A stretch of DNA of 64,000 nucleotides from assembly GCA_047619685.1 (NCBI GenBank), contig JBLHLC010000022.1, forward strand, positions 1-64,000, given 5' to 3'. Numbering within the stretch: the first letter of the stretch is position 1; each line of letters begins with the position of its first letter. The notes under the pieces were generated by a model. The model searched no databases, was not told the origin of the DNA, and saw only the letters and a list, made by a program, of their open reading frames with translations. Both the position numbers and the translations under genes were made by a program. The stretch comes from JABDJZ01 sp047619685 (GTDB lineage Bacteria > Bacteroidota > Rhodothermia > Rhodothermales > UBA10348). This document shows positions 33,304 to 42,548 of this stretch, piece by piece.

Positions 33304-36084
33304 CTAGAACTTGTAGCTGAGGCCGAGGCTGATTCGCCGCGGGGCCGAGTACCATTCAGGGTGGGCGAAATACTCGTCGAGCGAGTTCAAACCGCCGATA
33401 CGCGTCCCCGTGGACCTGAAGAGCTCCTTCTCGAGAGACTCCTCTGCGTTGCCCGATGAGGCATACACCGTATTCTGAATCTCCGAGTCAAACAGGTTCT
33501 GAACCTGGAGGAAGAGTTGGAGATCGTTGCCGCCAAAGGGTGGCCTGAAATAGGCCCGAACGTCAGTCCAGTACTGGAAGGGACGATCCGCGTTGTTTGA
33601 CAGCGTCGAGCGGACAAAGCCGCGTAGCGTCGTGTAGGGCTCACCCGTGCGCAGACGGTTGATGAACGTGATGGTAGTTCCCTCGAAGGGCCTCACGCTG
33701 ATCGTGTTATTGAGCACGTGACGCCGATCCCAGTTGAGACGGACCAACGAAAGAATGGCCTCAAGACCGCTCTGCTGGCGCCCAAACGCCTCACCCGGAT
33801 CGGAGGAGGTGCCTTCCGCAAACTGAAGCGTGTAGTCCAGCGTCCAGCTGAGCGGACCCTGCGACTGGTCAAACAGCGAGAGGGTCAGTCCCCGGATTGT
33901 ACCGAAGTCGCGGTTGATCCAGTGGATTGCAAAGTCCCCGTTAGGGGTGCGCTCGATCTGCTGTCCCGTCAGGTTTCTGACGTCCTTCGAGAAAATGGTA
34001 AACTCAAGACCAATGTCATCCGTCAGGCCTTGCTGGAGGCCGACTTCAAACGCCAGGGTCCGTTCCGGCTCCAGTTGGGCATTCCCGAACTGGTTTGTGC
34101 TGGACTGGGGGTTGATCTCGTACTCAGGATTGGTGTAGAGCAGGTTCAGCGGCGGCGTCTGGAAGAAGAGACCGGCGGAAAAGCGCATCACACCGGTCGA
34201 CGAGATCGGGAACGCAATACCCAGGCGAGGACTTAGCTGAAGCTCCGGTTCCGCCGCGATCCGGTTTGAGATCAGGTTGCCGGTGGCAACCTGCTGACCT
34301 GTCGCCGGGTCCGTCGTGGTCTCAAGAACCTCCGACAGGTGGGCCTGGCGCCAATCCTTCGGGATATCGTAGTTGGAATTGAAGTAGTCAAAACGGAGCC
34401 CGGCATTCACGATGAGTCCGGTAAACTCCATCTTGTCCTGAAAGTAGGCGGCGAACTCGACCGGCTTGGCGTTCAGACTGTTGTCGTTGAAGACATCCGG
34501 CGAGGGCCGGGGCTGGTACAGCGTCCTTGCGGACTTCTCAATTCCAAAGGTCCGGTTGTCCAGGCCGTGAAAACGCGCCGAGATACCCGTCTTGAAGAGA
34601 TGGATGTTGTCGGGCTGACTGGAAAAATCGATGACGACCGTATGGGTCTCCGTCAGCTCATCGGCCGTAAAGAGATCGTTTCCACCCACCCGGAAGGCAT
34701 TGGAGCCTGTCAGGCCCCCAAGCTGGGGACTCTGGTAGCCGGGATTGGTCGGGTCCGCGAAGAGATAGCTGTCGTACTTGTCCCTCAGGTAGCTATACGA
34801 AATATTTCCGAACGAGCGTGTCCCGACCGTGTACCGCAAACTCAGGATGTGGGTCTGGCTGGTGAAGTAGCCTGTGTTGAGTCCGTTCGGTACGTATTTG
34901 GAGTCGTGGCTGTAATTACTGAACTGCCCGTCCTGCAAAAAGAGATTGTAGTCCAGCTTCACTGTGTTCGTCAGCGAGGCGGTCATCGTTGTGTTCAGCG
35001 AAAGCCTTTCGTAGCCCCGGGACACAAACTCACCGGAACCTGTCGACTGGACGACCCACAGGTTTCGATCCAGTCCGGAGTTGAGGCCCTGCGAAGAATC
35101 CGACGGTGAGAACAGATTGCGCATTACGTTGGCACCGTCCTCATTCAGATAGCGTGCCGTCGCCTGAAATCCGACCTTGTTCTTCAGAATCGGACCACCG
35201 ATAGAAAGCTGCAGGTCGGACTGATTGTTGAAGTCCAGCGCGTCGGAGAGCGTGACGGACTCGGGTTGAAAATCATCAACCGACAGAAAGAGGCCAGCCG
35301 GCGCGGTGCGGTTCATGAACTCGGCCTTGCGGCTGCTGGCGTAGGACCCCAGATAGGCCAGCGCTGAGCCCGACCATTCATTGGGGACGTCCTTCGTGAC
35401 GATGTTCACGATGCCCGATTGAGCCTGACCATACTCCGCATTGAAGACACCGGAAATGACCTCCAGACTGGAGACCATGTTCTGCTCCACATCGAAGGCG
35501 GCCTGGTTGTTGAAGGCGTTATTGATCGGTACCCCGTTGACCAGATACGCGACCTCACCTGACCGTCCTCCTCGAAAACGACCGTCTACGACACCCGCCT
35601 GAAGGTTTACGGCATCGTTGATACTGGTAACCGGAAGCGCCTCAAGCTGCGCTGCATTAACCACCGCGGTGGTTGTTGTCCTGTCCACCTGCACTATGCC
35701 GCGCTCTGCCGTGACGACAATCTCCTCACCCTCAAAAACCTGCTCCGCGATGGTGAAGTCAACCCGGCTCGTCGCATCGACGATTACCTCGACGCCCTGC
35801 ACGATGACGGTGGAAAAGCCGATAAAGCTGGCGCTGACCGAGTAGGTCCCCGGCTTCACCCTCAGAATGAGGAAATTACCGTCCAGGTCTGTGACGGACC
35901 CCTGCGTGGTCCCCACCAGGGCGACGTTCACGCCCGGAAGCGGTTCGCCGGTTCCCGCCTCCACGACGGTACCAACCACCTTGCCATAGATATCCATGGC
36001 GGGATTGGGCGAGGATTCAGCAACCGATGGCGCGGCCATCAGGAGAGCGAACAGAACGAGGAGACATCCTTGTCTCATAGTCAC
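33304..36084 (-). CDS. TonB-dependent receptor with CarboxypepD_reg-like N-terminal domain
   Basis: 926 aa with a signal peptide (MRQGCLLVLFALLMAAPSVA). Residues 30-115 form a carboxypeptidase-regulatory-like domain (GTVVEAGTGEPLPGVNVALV, TDLDGNFLILRVKPGTYSVS). A short TonB-box-like region (GEEIVVTAERG) and the plug (INDAVNLQAGVVDGRFRGGR, VSSLEVISGVFNAEYGQAQS) follow, then a 22-strand-type barrel ending in Phe (LGLSYKF). It takes up ligands across the outer membrane using TonB energy. No SusD-type gene accompanies it. Its promoter-side neighbour is the CBM9-like protein 101 bp upstream, with a strong hairpin between. Confidence 0.93.
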   Translation of the reverse strand: MTMRQGCLLVLFALLMAAPSVAESSPNPAMDIYGKVVGTVVEAGTGEPLPGVNVALVGTTQGSVTDLDGNFLILRVKPGTYSVSASFIGFSTVIVQGVEVIVDATSRVDFTIAEQVFEGEEIVVTAERGIVQVDRTTTTAVVNAAQLEALPVTSINDAVNLQAGVVDGRFRGGRSGEVAYLVNGVPINNAFNNQAAFDVEQNMVSSLEVISGVFNAEYGQAQSGIVNIVTKDVPNEWSGSALAYLGSYASSRKAEFMNRTAPAGLFLSVDDFQPESVTLSDALDFNNQSDLQLSIGGPILKNKVGFQATARYLNEDGANVMRNLFSPSDSSQGLNSGLDRNLWVVQSTGSGEFVSRGYERLSLNTTMTASLTNTVKLDYNLFLQDGQFSNYSHDSKYVPNGLNTGYFTSQTHILSLRYTVGTRSFGNISYSYLRDKYDSYLFADPTNPGYQSPQLGGLTGSNAFRVGGNDLFTADELTETHTVVIDFSSQPDNIHLFKTGISARFHGLDNRTFGIEKSARTLYQPRPSPDVFNDNSLNAKPVEFAAYFQDKMEFTGLIVNAGLRFDYFNSNYDIPKDWRQAHLSEVLETTTDPATGQQVATGNLISNRIAAEPELQLSPRLGIAFPISSTGVMRFSAGLFFQTPPLNLLYTNPEYEINPQSSTNQFGNAQLEPERTLAFEVGLQQGLTDDIGLEFTIFSKDVRNLTGQQIERTPNGDFAIHWINRDFGTIRGLTLSLFDQSQGPLSWTLDYTLQFAEGTSSDPGEAFGRQQSGLEAILSLVRLNWDRRHVLNNTISVRPFEGTTITFINRLRTGEPYTTLRGFVRSTLSNNADRPFQYWTDVRAYFRPPFGGNDLQLFLQVQNLFDSEIQNTVYASSGNAEESLEKELFRSTGTRIGGLNSLDEYFAHPEWYSAPRRISLGLSYKF

Positions 36085-36131
36085 GGCCTCAGGTAGGGAT
36101 TGAAGCGGTCAAGTGGCCAAAACGTGCGACA

Positions 36132-36162
36132 GCGGCGGGCGAGGCATAGCCCCGCCCGCCGC
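36132..36162 (-). terminator. Strong GC hairpin between the CBM9-like gene and the TonB receptor gene
   Basis: GCGGCGGGCG at 36132-36141 and CGCCCGCCGC at 36153-36162 are exact complements around an 11-nt loop. It is followed by no T tract, so it may be a partial terminator or an mRNA-stabilising 3' structure that lets the first gene be expressed more than the receptor. Confidence 0.55.
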
Positions 36163-36185
36163 ATCCGCACGCTTTCAAACACCAC

Positions 36186-38441
36186 CTATTTGAGAAGCAT
36201 CATGGATCTGGTCTGGCTGAATGCCGATCCGGCATCCAACTTCACCAGATACATTCCAGAGGTCAGGTTGAGCGCGTCAAAACGTACCTGATGACGGCCA
36301 GCGACCATCGTCTCCCCGTTTATGAGCGTGGCCACACGCTGTCCAAGCACGTTGTAGACCGACAGGGTCACGTTTTCAGCCGTTGGCAGGCTGAAGTCGA
36401 TCGACGTTGTAGGGTTGAACGGGTTCGGGTAGTTCTGCTCGAGCGAGTAGCTCTGGGGCAGTTCACCTTCGGGCTCATTTGCCACGTTGGTGCCACGACC
36501 GGCAACCGCGACGGTCATCCACATCGCTGGCGTATTCCACCAGCCACCGCCTGCGTTGCCCTTGATCGACCAGATCATCTGGGCGTCGCGCGTCGAACCG
36601 CCGGCTCCGTCCTCACCATCGCCATCGTTGTAGGCAATGTTGAAGGGGATCAGCTTGACTTCACCGTCGGCCGGCGGGACAAAGCCCTGGTCGTTGGTGA
36701 TTGGAAATACGAAGCTGTTTAACGGCATCAACGAGAGGTAACTGTACCCGGTCGCCGTGGCAGCATAAACCGTGGATGCTGACACGATCTCACCTTGACA
36801 GTCGTCACCACAACCACCGCCTCCGCTAACAAACGTCGAGGCGTTACCATCGGCCAGCCAAGCGAGGCGAAGCTGCACGTCTGGCGCTTCTTCACGGCCC
36901 ATGTCCTGGTGCGGCGAGCCGCCAAGGAGTGAACCTCCGGCGTCGCGGACGTCGTAGGATCCCCAGCCAAACTCAGTGCTGTCGTAGCCCCAGGTCTCAC
37001 ATCCGTTACAGGCTGCGCCACCGGGGTGACGCGAGATCACGTCATCCTCGATCTCCGCATAGACGTACAGTTCGTTGAAATCGCGGTTGAATCCGATCCA
37101 GAACGTGCCAGACGCATCAGCGTCACCACCTGGAGGCAACGGTCCGTCGCCTGTCTTGGAATGGGCGGCGTTCATCTGGAAGGGAATCGTTCCCGCCGGG
37201 AAGCCGTCGGCTCCAGGCGTTCCAGCGATCACGTTGGCCACAATGAGGTCCGACTCATCGTTGGTGACCTCGATGATGTAGCCCTGTACGGCGAGATTCG
37301 CGTTGGAAATAGCACCCGAACTGGCCGAGACGTCTGTGTTTTCCACACCAAACTGGCTCGTGCTGGTCACGGCGTAATAGAGATCCATGCCTGCCATCGA
37401 GGGATGCGGAATTTCATACGCGTGGTCCACAGCGAATTCAGCTGCATTGAACGCCTTGCTCGCAACGAGACCAGGCCCGCCAGCATCGAGAGAGGCCTGG
37501 GTTATGGGATTCTCGTCGACGTAGACCTTGTACCCGCCGAAATCAGGATTATGCGTCCATGAGATGTGGTTGTTCGCGCCGTCGGCGGAGAACGTCACAC
37601 CCGACATGGCGGCCGGAGCGCCAGAGGCTGATGCGAGATCCGTTGTGGCATCACCGATGTAGAGGTCGTCGATGAGCACAGAGCCGCTCTGACCGTCTGC
37701 AAAGTCGTTGTGGATGCCAATCCATGAGACGTTGCCCCACTGGAATTCCTGCCAAGCTGCGTCGGCATCAAGGGCACCTGCGGAGCCACAGCAACCAACG
37801 CCGAATCCGCCTGCCCAAGCGCCGGTGTAGTGCCAGCCTGCCTGCACGGGGTCGAGTGTACCTGCGGTACGTGCGCCCTCAAGGGCCGCCAACGTGCTCG
37901 GGGGCAGCGGAATGGCCAACTGCTGCCAGGTGCCTGTCTTGAGACTGTCGTCGATGAACCACTTCAGGCGCATCTGCGGATCGCCCGTACCTGCCTCGAG
38001 GGAGGGCCGGTCCTGGCCGCCGCCAGTCGCATCAAAAAGACTGAGCGACAGACATCCGTCTCCCGTTGGGGTACAGACTCCGCGTCCGACAAAAGAAGGA
38101 TCGATCAGGACTTTCGCGTAGAGCGTCTTCGTGGCTGCAGGGTCTTCGCTGACCATGGCTGACAGGTTGGCTCCAACGTCGATCGGATCGAACGCGATGG
38201 AGACAGAGGCCCAGTCGCCCACGGCGAAGTCGAGAACCTTGTTGACGCCGGTTCCGTCGAGCGGATCAGCGATGGTTGCGGCTTGGCTGGCTGGGACCAG
38301 TACGTTCAGGCCGTCAACAAAAAGAATGAACTCGGATCCCAGATCGATGGGAGTCTGAGCGCTGGCTGGGTTCGCCAAGATGGCCATAGCGGCCATCATA
38401 CTAAATGGGCGAAACCAGCGGCTGGTAGCCGTTAATTCCAT
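36186..38441 (-). CDS. T9SS-exported protein with a CBM9-like domain; probable surface glycan-binding protein
   Basis: 751 aa. ATG 38441 is preceded by an exact AGGAGGAG Shine-Dalgarno and starts a signal peptide (MMAAMAILANPASAQ); the open frame reaching 38561 is not used. The N-terminal 250 residues form a beta-sandwich-like region (GSVLIDDLYIGDAT). An FN3-like part follows (GVTFSADGANNHISWTHNPD). Residues 400-640 resemble family 9 carbohydrate-binding or related sandwich domains (WIGFNRDFNELYVYAEIEDD). The C-terminus is a textbook T9SS domain (LEQNYPNPFNPTTSIDFSLP, VYNVLGQRVATLI). Being first in the operon and downstream of three operator copies, it is likely the most abundant product. Binding function is inferred. 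Confidence 0.87.
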   Translation of the reverse strand: MELTATSRWFRPFSMMAAMAILANPASAQTPIDLGSEFILFVDGLNVLVPASQAATIADPLDGTGVNKVLDFAVGDWASVSIAFDPIDVGANLSAMVSEDPAATKTLYAKVLIDPSFVGRGVCTPTGDGCLSLSLFDATGGGQDRPSLEAGTGDPQMRLKWFIDDSLKTGTWQQLAIPLPPSTLAALEGARTAGTLDPVQAGWHYTGAWAGGFGVGCCGSAGALDADAAWQEFQWGNVSWIGIHNDFADGQSGSVLIDDLYIGDATTDLASASGAPAAMSGVTFSADGANNHISWTHNPDFGGYKVYVDENPITQASLDAGGPGLVASKAFNAAEFAVDHAYEIPHPSMAGMDLYYAVTSTSQFGVENTDVSASSGAISNANLAVQGYIIEVTNDESDLIVANVIAGTPGADGFPAGTIPFQMNAAHSKTGDGPLPPGGDADASGTFWIGFNRDFNELYVYAEIEDDVISRHPGGAACNGCETWGYDSTEFGWGSYDVRDAGGSLLGGSPHQDMGREEAPDVQLRLAWLADGNASTFVSGGGGCGDDCQGEIVSASTVYAATATGYSYLSLMPLNSFVFPITNDQGFVPPADGEVKLIPFNIAYNDGDGEDGAGGSTRDAQMIWSIKGNAGGGWWNTPAMWMTVAVAGRGTNVANEPEGELPQSYSLEQNYPNPFNPTTSIDFSLPTAENVTLSVYNVLGQRVATLINGETMVAGRHQVRFDALNLTSGMYLVKLDAGSAFSQTRSMMLLK

Positions 38442-38586
38442 GGGGTCTCCTCCTGGTGGTGGTGTTTCTTGAACATGTTTCGCAGGACAACGGGCTGGTG
38501 CCTTTGTATTTAGGTCATCCTGCGAATAAAAATGCACGACCGTGGCCGCCGATACGGGCAAGCGACTGGTCTAAGGTTTTTGGGTT

Positions 38587-38600
38587 TGAAAACCTTTTCA
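38587..38600 (-). promoter_or_regulatory. Putative LacI operator O1 upstream of the CBM9-TonB operon
   Basis: TGAAAACCTTTTCA, the exact complement of the copy before lacI. It lies 145 bp upstream of the 38441 start codon. The half-sites TGAAAA and TTTTCA are perfect, as expected for a LacI-family dimer. Confidence 0.82.
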
Positions 38601-38645
38601 TCAATGTCAACTTTACGAAATGATTGGCAACAGGTCAAGTTTACC

Positions 38646-38659
38646 TGAAAACCTTTTCA
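38646..38659 (-). promoter_or_regulatory. Putative LacI operator O2 upstream of the CBM9-TonB operon
   Basis: TGAAAACCTTTTCA again, exact, centred 59 bp from O1. Paired operators at such spacing could allow looping or cooperative binding. Confidence 0.82.
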
Positions 38660-38690
38660 CAGTCTGGGAGGGCAAAAAAGGGGGCCTCCG

Positions 38691-38704
38691 TGCAAAGGTT
38701 TTCA
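38691..38704 (+). promoter_or_regulatory. Putative LacI operator O3 overlapping the GH3 stop codon
   Basis: TGCAAAGGTTTTCA, one mismatch to the consensus. It overlaps the last codon and stop of the GH3 gene (38702) and is centred 45 bp from O2. Confidence 0.6.
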
Positions 38705-40816
38705 ACAAATGTCCAACCGAAGCACAATCTCCTCGCTTTCGACCCTGATTCTGAACTCACCCGGCTCGATGACAAAGCCCTCGGGGCCATTGAATCCGAA
38801 GGCGGCCTGAGGCACTTGGAGGATCTCCCTCTTTGATTCGCCCGGCCCGAGATGGGTGCTTTTGAACGCAGCCAGAATTTCCACCGGCGGCGCGACACTG
38901 GCATACAAATCGGAGAGATAGACAGCCACAACCTGTCTTGCCGCTCTCAGCCCTGTATTGGAGACGGTCACCTCCACGGTTGCGCCCGATTCGTTCAGAT
39001 CAGCCCGAAGCTCCGTTGTTTCGAAGTTCGTGTAAGCCAGCCCGTGCTGGAATCTCCAGCGGGGATCGAATCCGTCAAACTTGTAATCCAGGCTCAGGCC
39101 GTACAGTTTGCCCAGCCGGTCGGTGCGCCTGTGATCATAGGTCACAAGTTCGCCTGGGTTTCTGGGATAGGTAAACGGCAGCCGGCCTTCTGGCTCGGTC
39201 TCCCCCAGCAGAAGGCCAATGATGGCCTCCGCCCCTTCGGTGCCCGGGCGCCCACACCATAGGACGGCCGCGCAGGACTCAATCCATGGCCCCAGAATAC
39301 GTGGCCGATCAAAAAACAGAAGCGCAATCACACGCTTTCCGGATTCCACCAGTTCAGCCGCGAGCTTTTGCTGTTCTTGGTCCAGATTCAGGTCCAGGAT
39401 ATCTCCGGGCTTCTCGACCGATGGGCTTTCTGCCAGGCAGAGAACGACCGTTTCTTCCTCGTCTTGACCTACGCCGGGACCGGGGTCAAAGCCCCGCCGT
39501 ATCCAGGCCGTTCGCACAGTTTCAAGATCCGACGGATAGGCCTCGGCGGCATCCCCCTGCCACGTCATGGTCCAGGGACCGCAAAGGGCCGGCATCGAGT
39601 CTGCTCCCGGACCCAAGATCTGCACCTGCCGGGGATGCTTCAGTGGAAGAATTCCGTCATTTTCCAGAAGAACAAGGCCGGCGGCCGCACACTCCCGGTT
39701 CACGCTCGCACGGCTTCCCTCGAACCCGGAGGACACCGTCACCGGACGTGCAAACAGACCAAGATCTTCCTTCAGCTCCAAAATCCGGCGGACCGACTGG
39801 TCGATACGAGACTCCGGGATTACGCCAGCCCGGACGAGCGCCACCACTTCATGTGCAAAACCCACGTCGTACGGCGTCATGCTCATGTCGATGCCTGCCT
39901 CAATGGCCATCCGGACGGCATCGGTAATCGACGGCGCCACGCAATGAAGCGTGTGCAGTTTGATGACATCCTCCCAATCGGTGACCACCATGCCTTTGAA
40001 GCCGAGTTCATCCCGCAGCAGACCGGTCAGGAGCGGGCGGCTTGCATGAACCGGTATCCCGTTGATGTCACCGGAGTTGACCATGATGGTCGGGACCCCG
40101 GCATCCACGGCTGCCTTGAACGGCGGCACGAAGACATCCCGGAGAAGACTGTCCGGAAGCCAGGCCGTCGTACGGTCCCTACCGGACTGTGGGGCCGAGT
40201 AGCCAATGAAGTGCTTACCGCACGCGGCGATCCCCGGCACATCCTGGTGTCCCTGGACGGCGGCTACGCCCATGGCGGCGGCAAGGGTCTTGTCCTCCCC
40301 AAACGTCTCGACCATCCGTGACCAAAGTGGCGAGCGCGCCACATCCAGGACCGGGGCGAAATTCCATGGCACCCCGCACTCACTCAATTCGACGGCTGTT
40401 ATCAGGGCAGCCAGGCGTGCAAGCTCTGGACGCCATGTGGCCGCAAGCGACAGATTGTGCGGAAATATGGTCGCACCCTGCGTGTACCCCGATCCGTGGA
40501 CCGCGTCGAGTCCAAACAGAATTGGAATCCCGAGCCTGGTCTCTTGGACGGCCACGCGCTGAATCTCGGTCAGAAGCGCCCGCCACTCACCTGGGGCCAG
40601 CGGGCGCCCGGCCATATTCAGAATCGAGCCAATGCCCGCCCCCACAATGGCGCCGGCCAGAAGGTCCGGGTCCAGGTTGGCAGGACCCGCAGTCTCGCCA
40701 GACTTATGGCACAGCGCGTGGAGCGTGACCTGGGTCATCTGCCCTGCCTTTTCCTCCAGCGTCATCTCCCGGAGTAACTCGGAAACCATCGGGTTGGCGT
40801 TACTGATCTGCTCCAT
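38702..40816 (-). CDS. GH3 beta-glucosidase, cytoplasmic
   Basis: 704 aa without a signal peptide. The GH3 N-terminal barrel is complete: FGLDAVHGSG, ACGKHFIGYSAP (K201-H202) and the catalytic Asp D280 in GMVVTDWEDV. The C-terminal alpha/beta sandwich and FN3-like domain (LRAARQVVAVYLSD, PVEILAAFKSTHLGPGESKR) are present. Family members release glucose from beta-glucosides. The lack of an export signal and the symporter gene 72 bp upstream on the same strand suggest hydrolysis of imported oligosaccharides, for example laminari-oligosaccharides. The specific linkage is inferred from the neighbouring GH81 and GH16 genes. Confidence 0.93.
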   Translation of the reverse strand: MEQISNANPMVSELLREMTLEEKAGQMTQVTLHALCHKSGETAGPANLDPDLLAGAIVGAGIGSILNMAGRPLAPGEWRALLTEIQRVAVQETRLGIPILFGLDAVHGSGYTQGATIFPHNLSLAATWRPELARLAALITAVELSECGVPWNFAPVLDVARSPLWSRMVETFGEDKTLAAAMGVAAVQGHQDVPGIAACGKHFIGYSAPQSGRDRTTAWLPDSLLRDVFVPPFKAAVDAGVPTIMVNSGDINGIPVHASRPLLTGLLRDELGFKGMVVTDWEDVIKLHTLHCVAPSITDAVRMAIEAGIDMSMTPYDVGFAHEVVALVRAGVIPESRIDQSVRRILELKEDLGLFARPVTVSSGFEGSRASVNRECAAAGLVLLENDGILPLKHPRQVQILGPGADSMPALCGPWTMTWQGDAAEAYPSDLETVRTAWIRRGFDPGPGVGQDEEETVVLCLAESPSVEKPGDILDLNLDQEQQKLAAELVESGKRVIALLFFDRPRILGPWIESCAAVLWCGRPGTEGAEAIIGLLLGETEPEGRLPFTYPRNPGELVTYDHRRTDRLGKLYGLSLDYKFDGFDPRWRFQHGLAYTNFETTELRADLNESGATVEVTVSNTGLRAARQVVAVYLSDLYASVAPPVEILAAFKSTHLGPGESKREILQVPQAAFGFNGPEGFVIEPGEFRIRVESEEIVLRLDIC

Positions 40817-40888
40817 GGAGCTGTTTCATGCTTGGGGGACGGATTAGCGGGATCGTCCGGATTGACTAGCTGGGAATCAGCGCAGCGC

Positions 40889-42490
40889 CTACCAGAACAT
40901 GCCGACGACACTCAGGGTCAGGGCCAGAAGAAGCACAGACAGCACCCGGTAGTTCTTGTACCAGACGACGCCCCGGAGGCGTTCGGTGTCCTCGCGATAC
41001 ATGGCCCTCGACCACACCAGTTCCGCGGTCTCGGCGGGTGGTGGTGCCGTTCTCAGGGAGACGACCACAATGATGAGCGAACTCAGGACGAAAAGAATGG
41101 TCGCCATGTAGAGGAAATGGAGCTCTATGGTAATTGGCGGATTCGCGCCCATGCGCTCCATTACGCGCAGCGCGAAAATGGCCATGGCGATCAGAAATCC
41201 ACCCACCAAACCCGCGAATGCTCCGTCGGCGTTGGCCCTCTTCCAGAACACGCCAACCAGGAAACAGGCCACAATGGGCGGTGTCATATAGGCCAACACC
41301 TCCTGTAGGTAGTCCCAGAGGTTCTCGAATTGCGCGATCTGGGGTGCCCACAGAGCACCAAGAACCATCACGGCCACGGTGGCCACTCGACCGATGGTGA
41401 CCAGCCCCTTGTCTGTGGTCTGAGGGCGCAGCTTCTTGACGAAGTCGAAGGTCACCATCGTGGATACCGCGTTCAGCGTCGAGTCGATACTTGACATGAT
41501 CGCCGCTACCAACGCAACCAGCATCAGTCCACGGATACCTGATGGCAACAAATCGAAGAGCATGGTCGGGAAGACCATATCTGCGTTCTCCAGGGCTGGG
41601 TACAGGATGATCGCGAACGTCCCGGGCAGGACCATAATGAACAGCACCGGGATCTTCAGGAGTCCGGCGAAGAGACTTCCCCACCGAGCGTGGTCCAACG
41701 ACTTTGATCCGAGCGCACGCTGGACCATAAACTGGTTGGAGCACCAGAAATAAACCCCCAAGAGAGGGATGCCTGTGAGCAGAGCCGGCCACGGCATGTT
41801 CGGATCGCTTGCTGGGCGAATCAGGCTGAGTTTGTCCGGTGAAACCGCTTCTACTACAGCTGCCCATGACCCCACCTGGTTGAAGGCGATGACCGAAATA
41901 GCCAGCGAACCCACCAGGAGGAGCACGGCCTGAATTGCATCCGTGTACACCACGGCTTTCAGGCCTCCCGCTGCCGTATACACGCCAGCCAGCAACGCAA
42001 GCGCAATGATGGACTGCCAGAGCTCGATACCCGGATAGGCCAGCTGAACCACGATGGCCGCGGCGTACAACCCGCCTGCGGTCTCAAGCACCACGTTGAG
42101 AATGATGACGATCGTGGCCATGTAGTACCGCGACCGCTGATCAAACCGCCGCTCCAGGAATTCCGGCATCGTATACACCCGCGTCTTCAGGTAGAAGGGC
42201 AGGAAGACGAAGATGAACAGGATCAGAACGACGACGGCAAACCATTCGTAGTTGTAGACCGCAATTCCTGACGAATAGGCGGCACCGGAGAGGCCGATGA
42301 GCGTACTCGAAGAGATGTTGGACGCAAAAAGAGAGAACCCCACCAACGGCCAAATGAGCGACCGTCCAGCCAGGAAATAATCCTCAGCCGTTTCTGTCTT
42401 CCTCCCGACCCAAAAACCAATCACGATTATGATCAGTGAATAGGCCCCGACCATGTAGAGGTCGAGCGCAGATAGCTGAAATCCAGACAT
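40889..42490 (-). CDS. Sodium:solute symporter (SGLT-like sugar transporter)
   Basis: 533 aa with about 14 membrane segments (DLYMVGAYSLIIIVIGFWVG, WPLVGFSLFASNISSSTLIG, YYMATIVIILNVVLETAGGL). The SSS-family features GLSGAAYSSGIAVYNYEW and GGLKAVVYTDAIQAVLLLVG are those of SGLT-type sugar carriers. It would bring a sugar or small glycoside across the inner membrane with Na+. It is divergent from GH81 with 58 bp between start codons, and the GH3 gene follows on its strand, so it likely heads a two-gene transcript. Control by the operator at 42550 is plausible because of the shared promoter region. Confidence 0.93.
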   Translation of the reverse strand: MSGFQLSALDLYMVGAYSLIIIVIGFWVGRKTETAEDYFLAGRSLIWPLVGFSLFASNISSSTLIGLSGAAYSSGIAVYNYEWFAVVVLILFIFVFLPFYLKTRVYTMPEFLERRFDQRSRYYMATIVIILNVVLETAGGLYAAAIVVQLAYPGIELWQSIIALALLAGVYTAAGGLKAVVYTDAIQAVLLLVGSLAISVIAFNQVGSWAAVVEAVSPDKLSLIRPASDPNMPWPALLTGIPLLGVYFWCSNQFMVQRALGSKSLDHARWGSLFAGLLKIPVLFIMVLPGTFAIILYPALENADMVFPTMLFDLLPSGIRGLMLVALVAAIMSSIDSTLNAVSTMVTFDFVKKLRPQTTDKGLVTIGRVATVAVMVLGALWAPQIAQFENLWDYLQEVLAYMTPPIVACFLVGVFWKRANADGAFAGLVGGFLIAMAIFALRVMERMGANPPITIELHFLYMATILFVLSSLIIVVVSLRTAPPPAETAELVWSRAMYREDTERLRGVVWYKNYRVLSVLLLALTLSVVGMFW

Positions 42491-42548
42491 AACCGTTGTA
42501 GGCTAATTTGAAGCGGGAGGGGCGTAGAATAGCAACTCCCGCAGCGTT

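Noticed and set aside
38566..38586. A fourth operator-like site (CTAAGGTTTTT)
   Set aside because: Only one half-site is recognisable and it lacks the TGAAAA partner.
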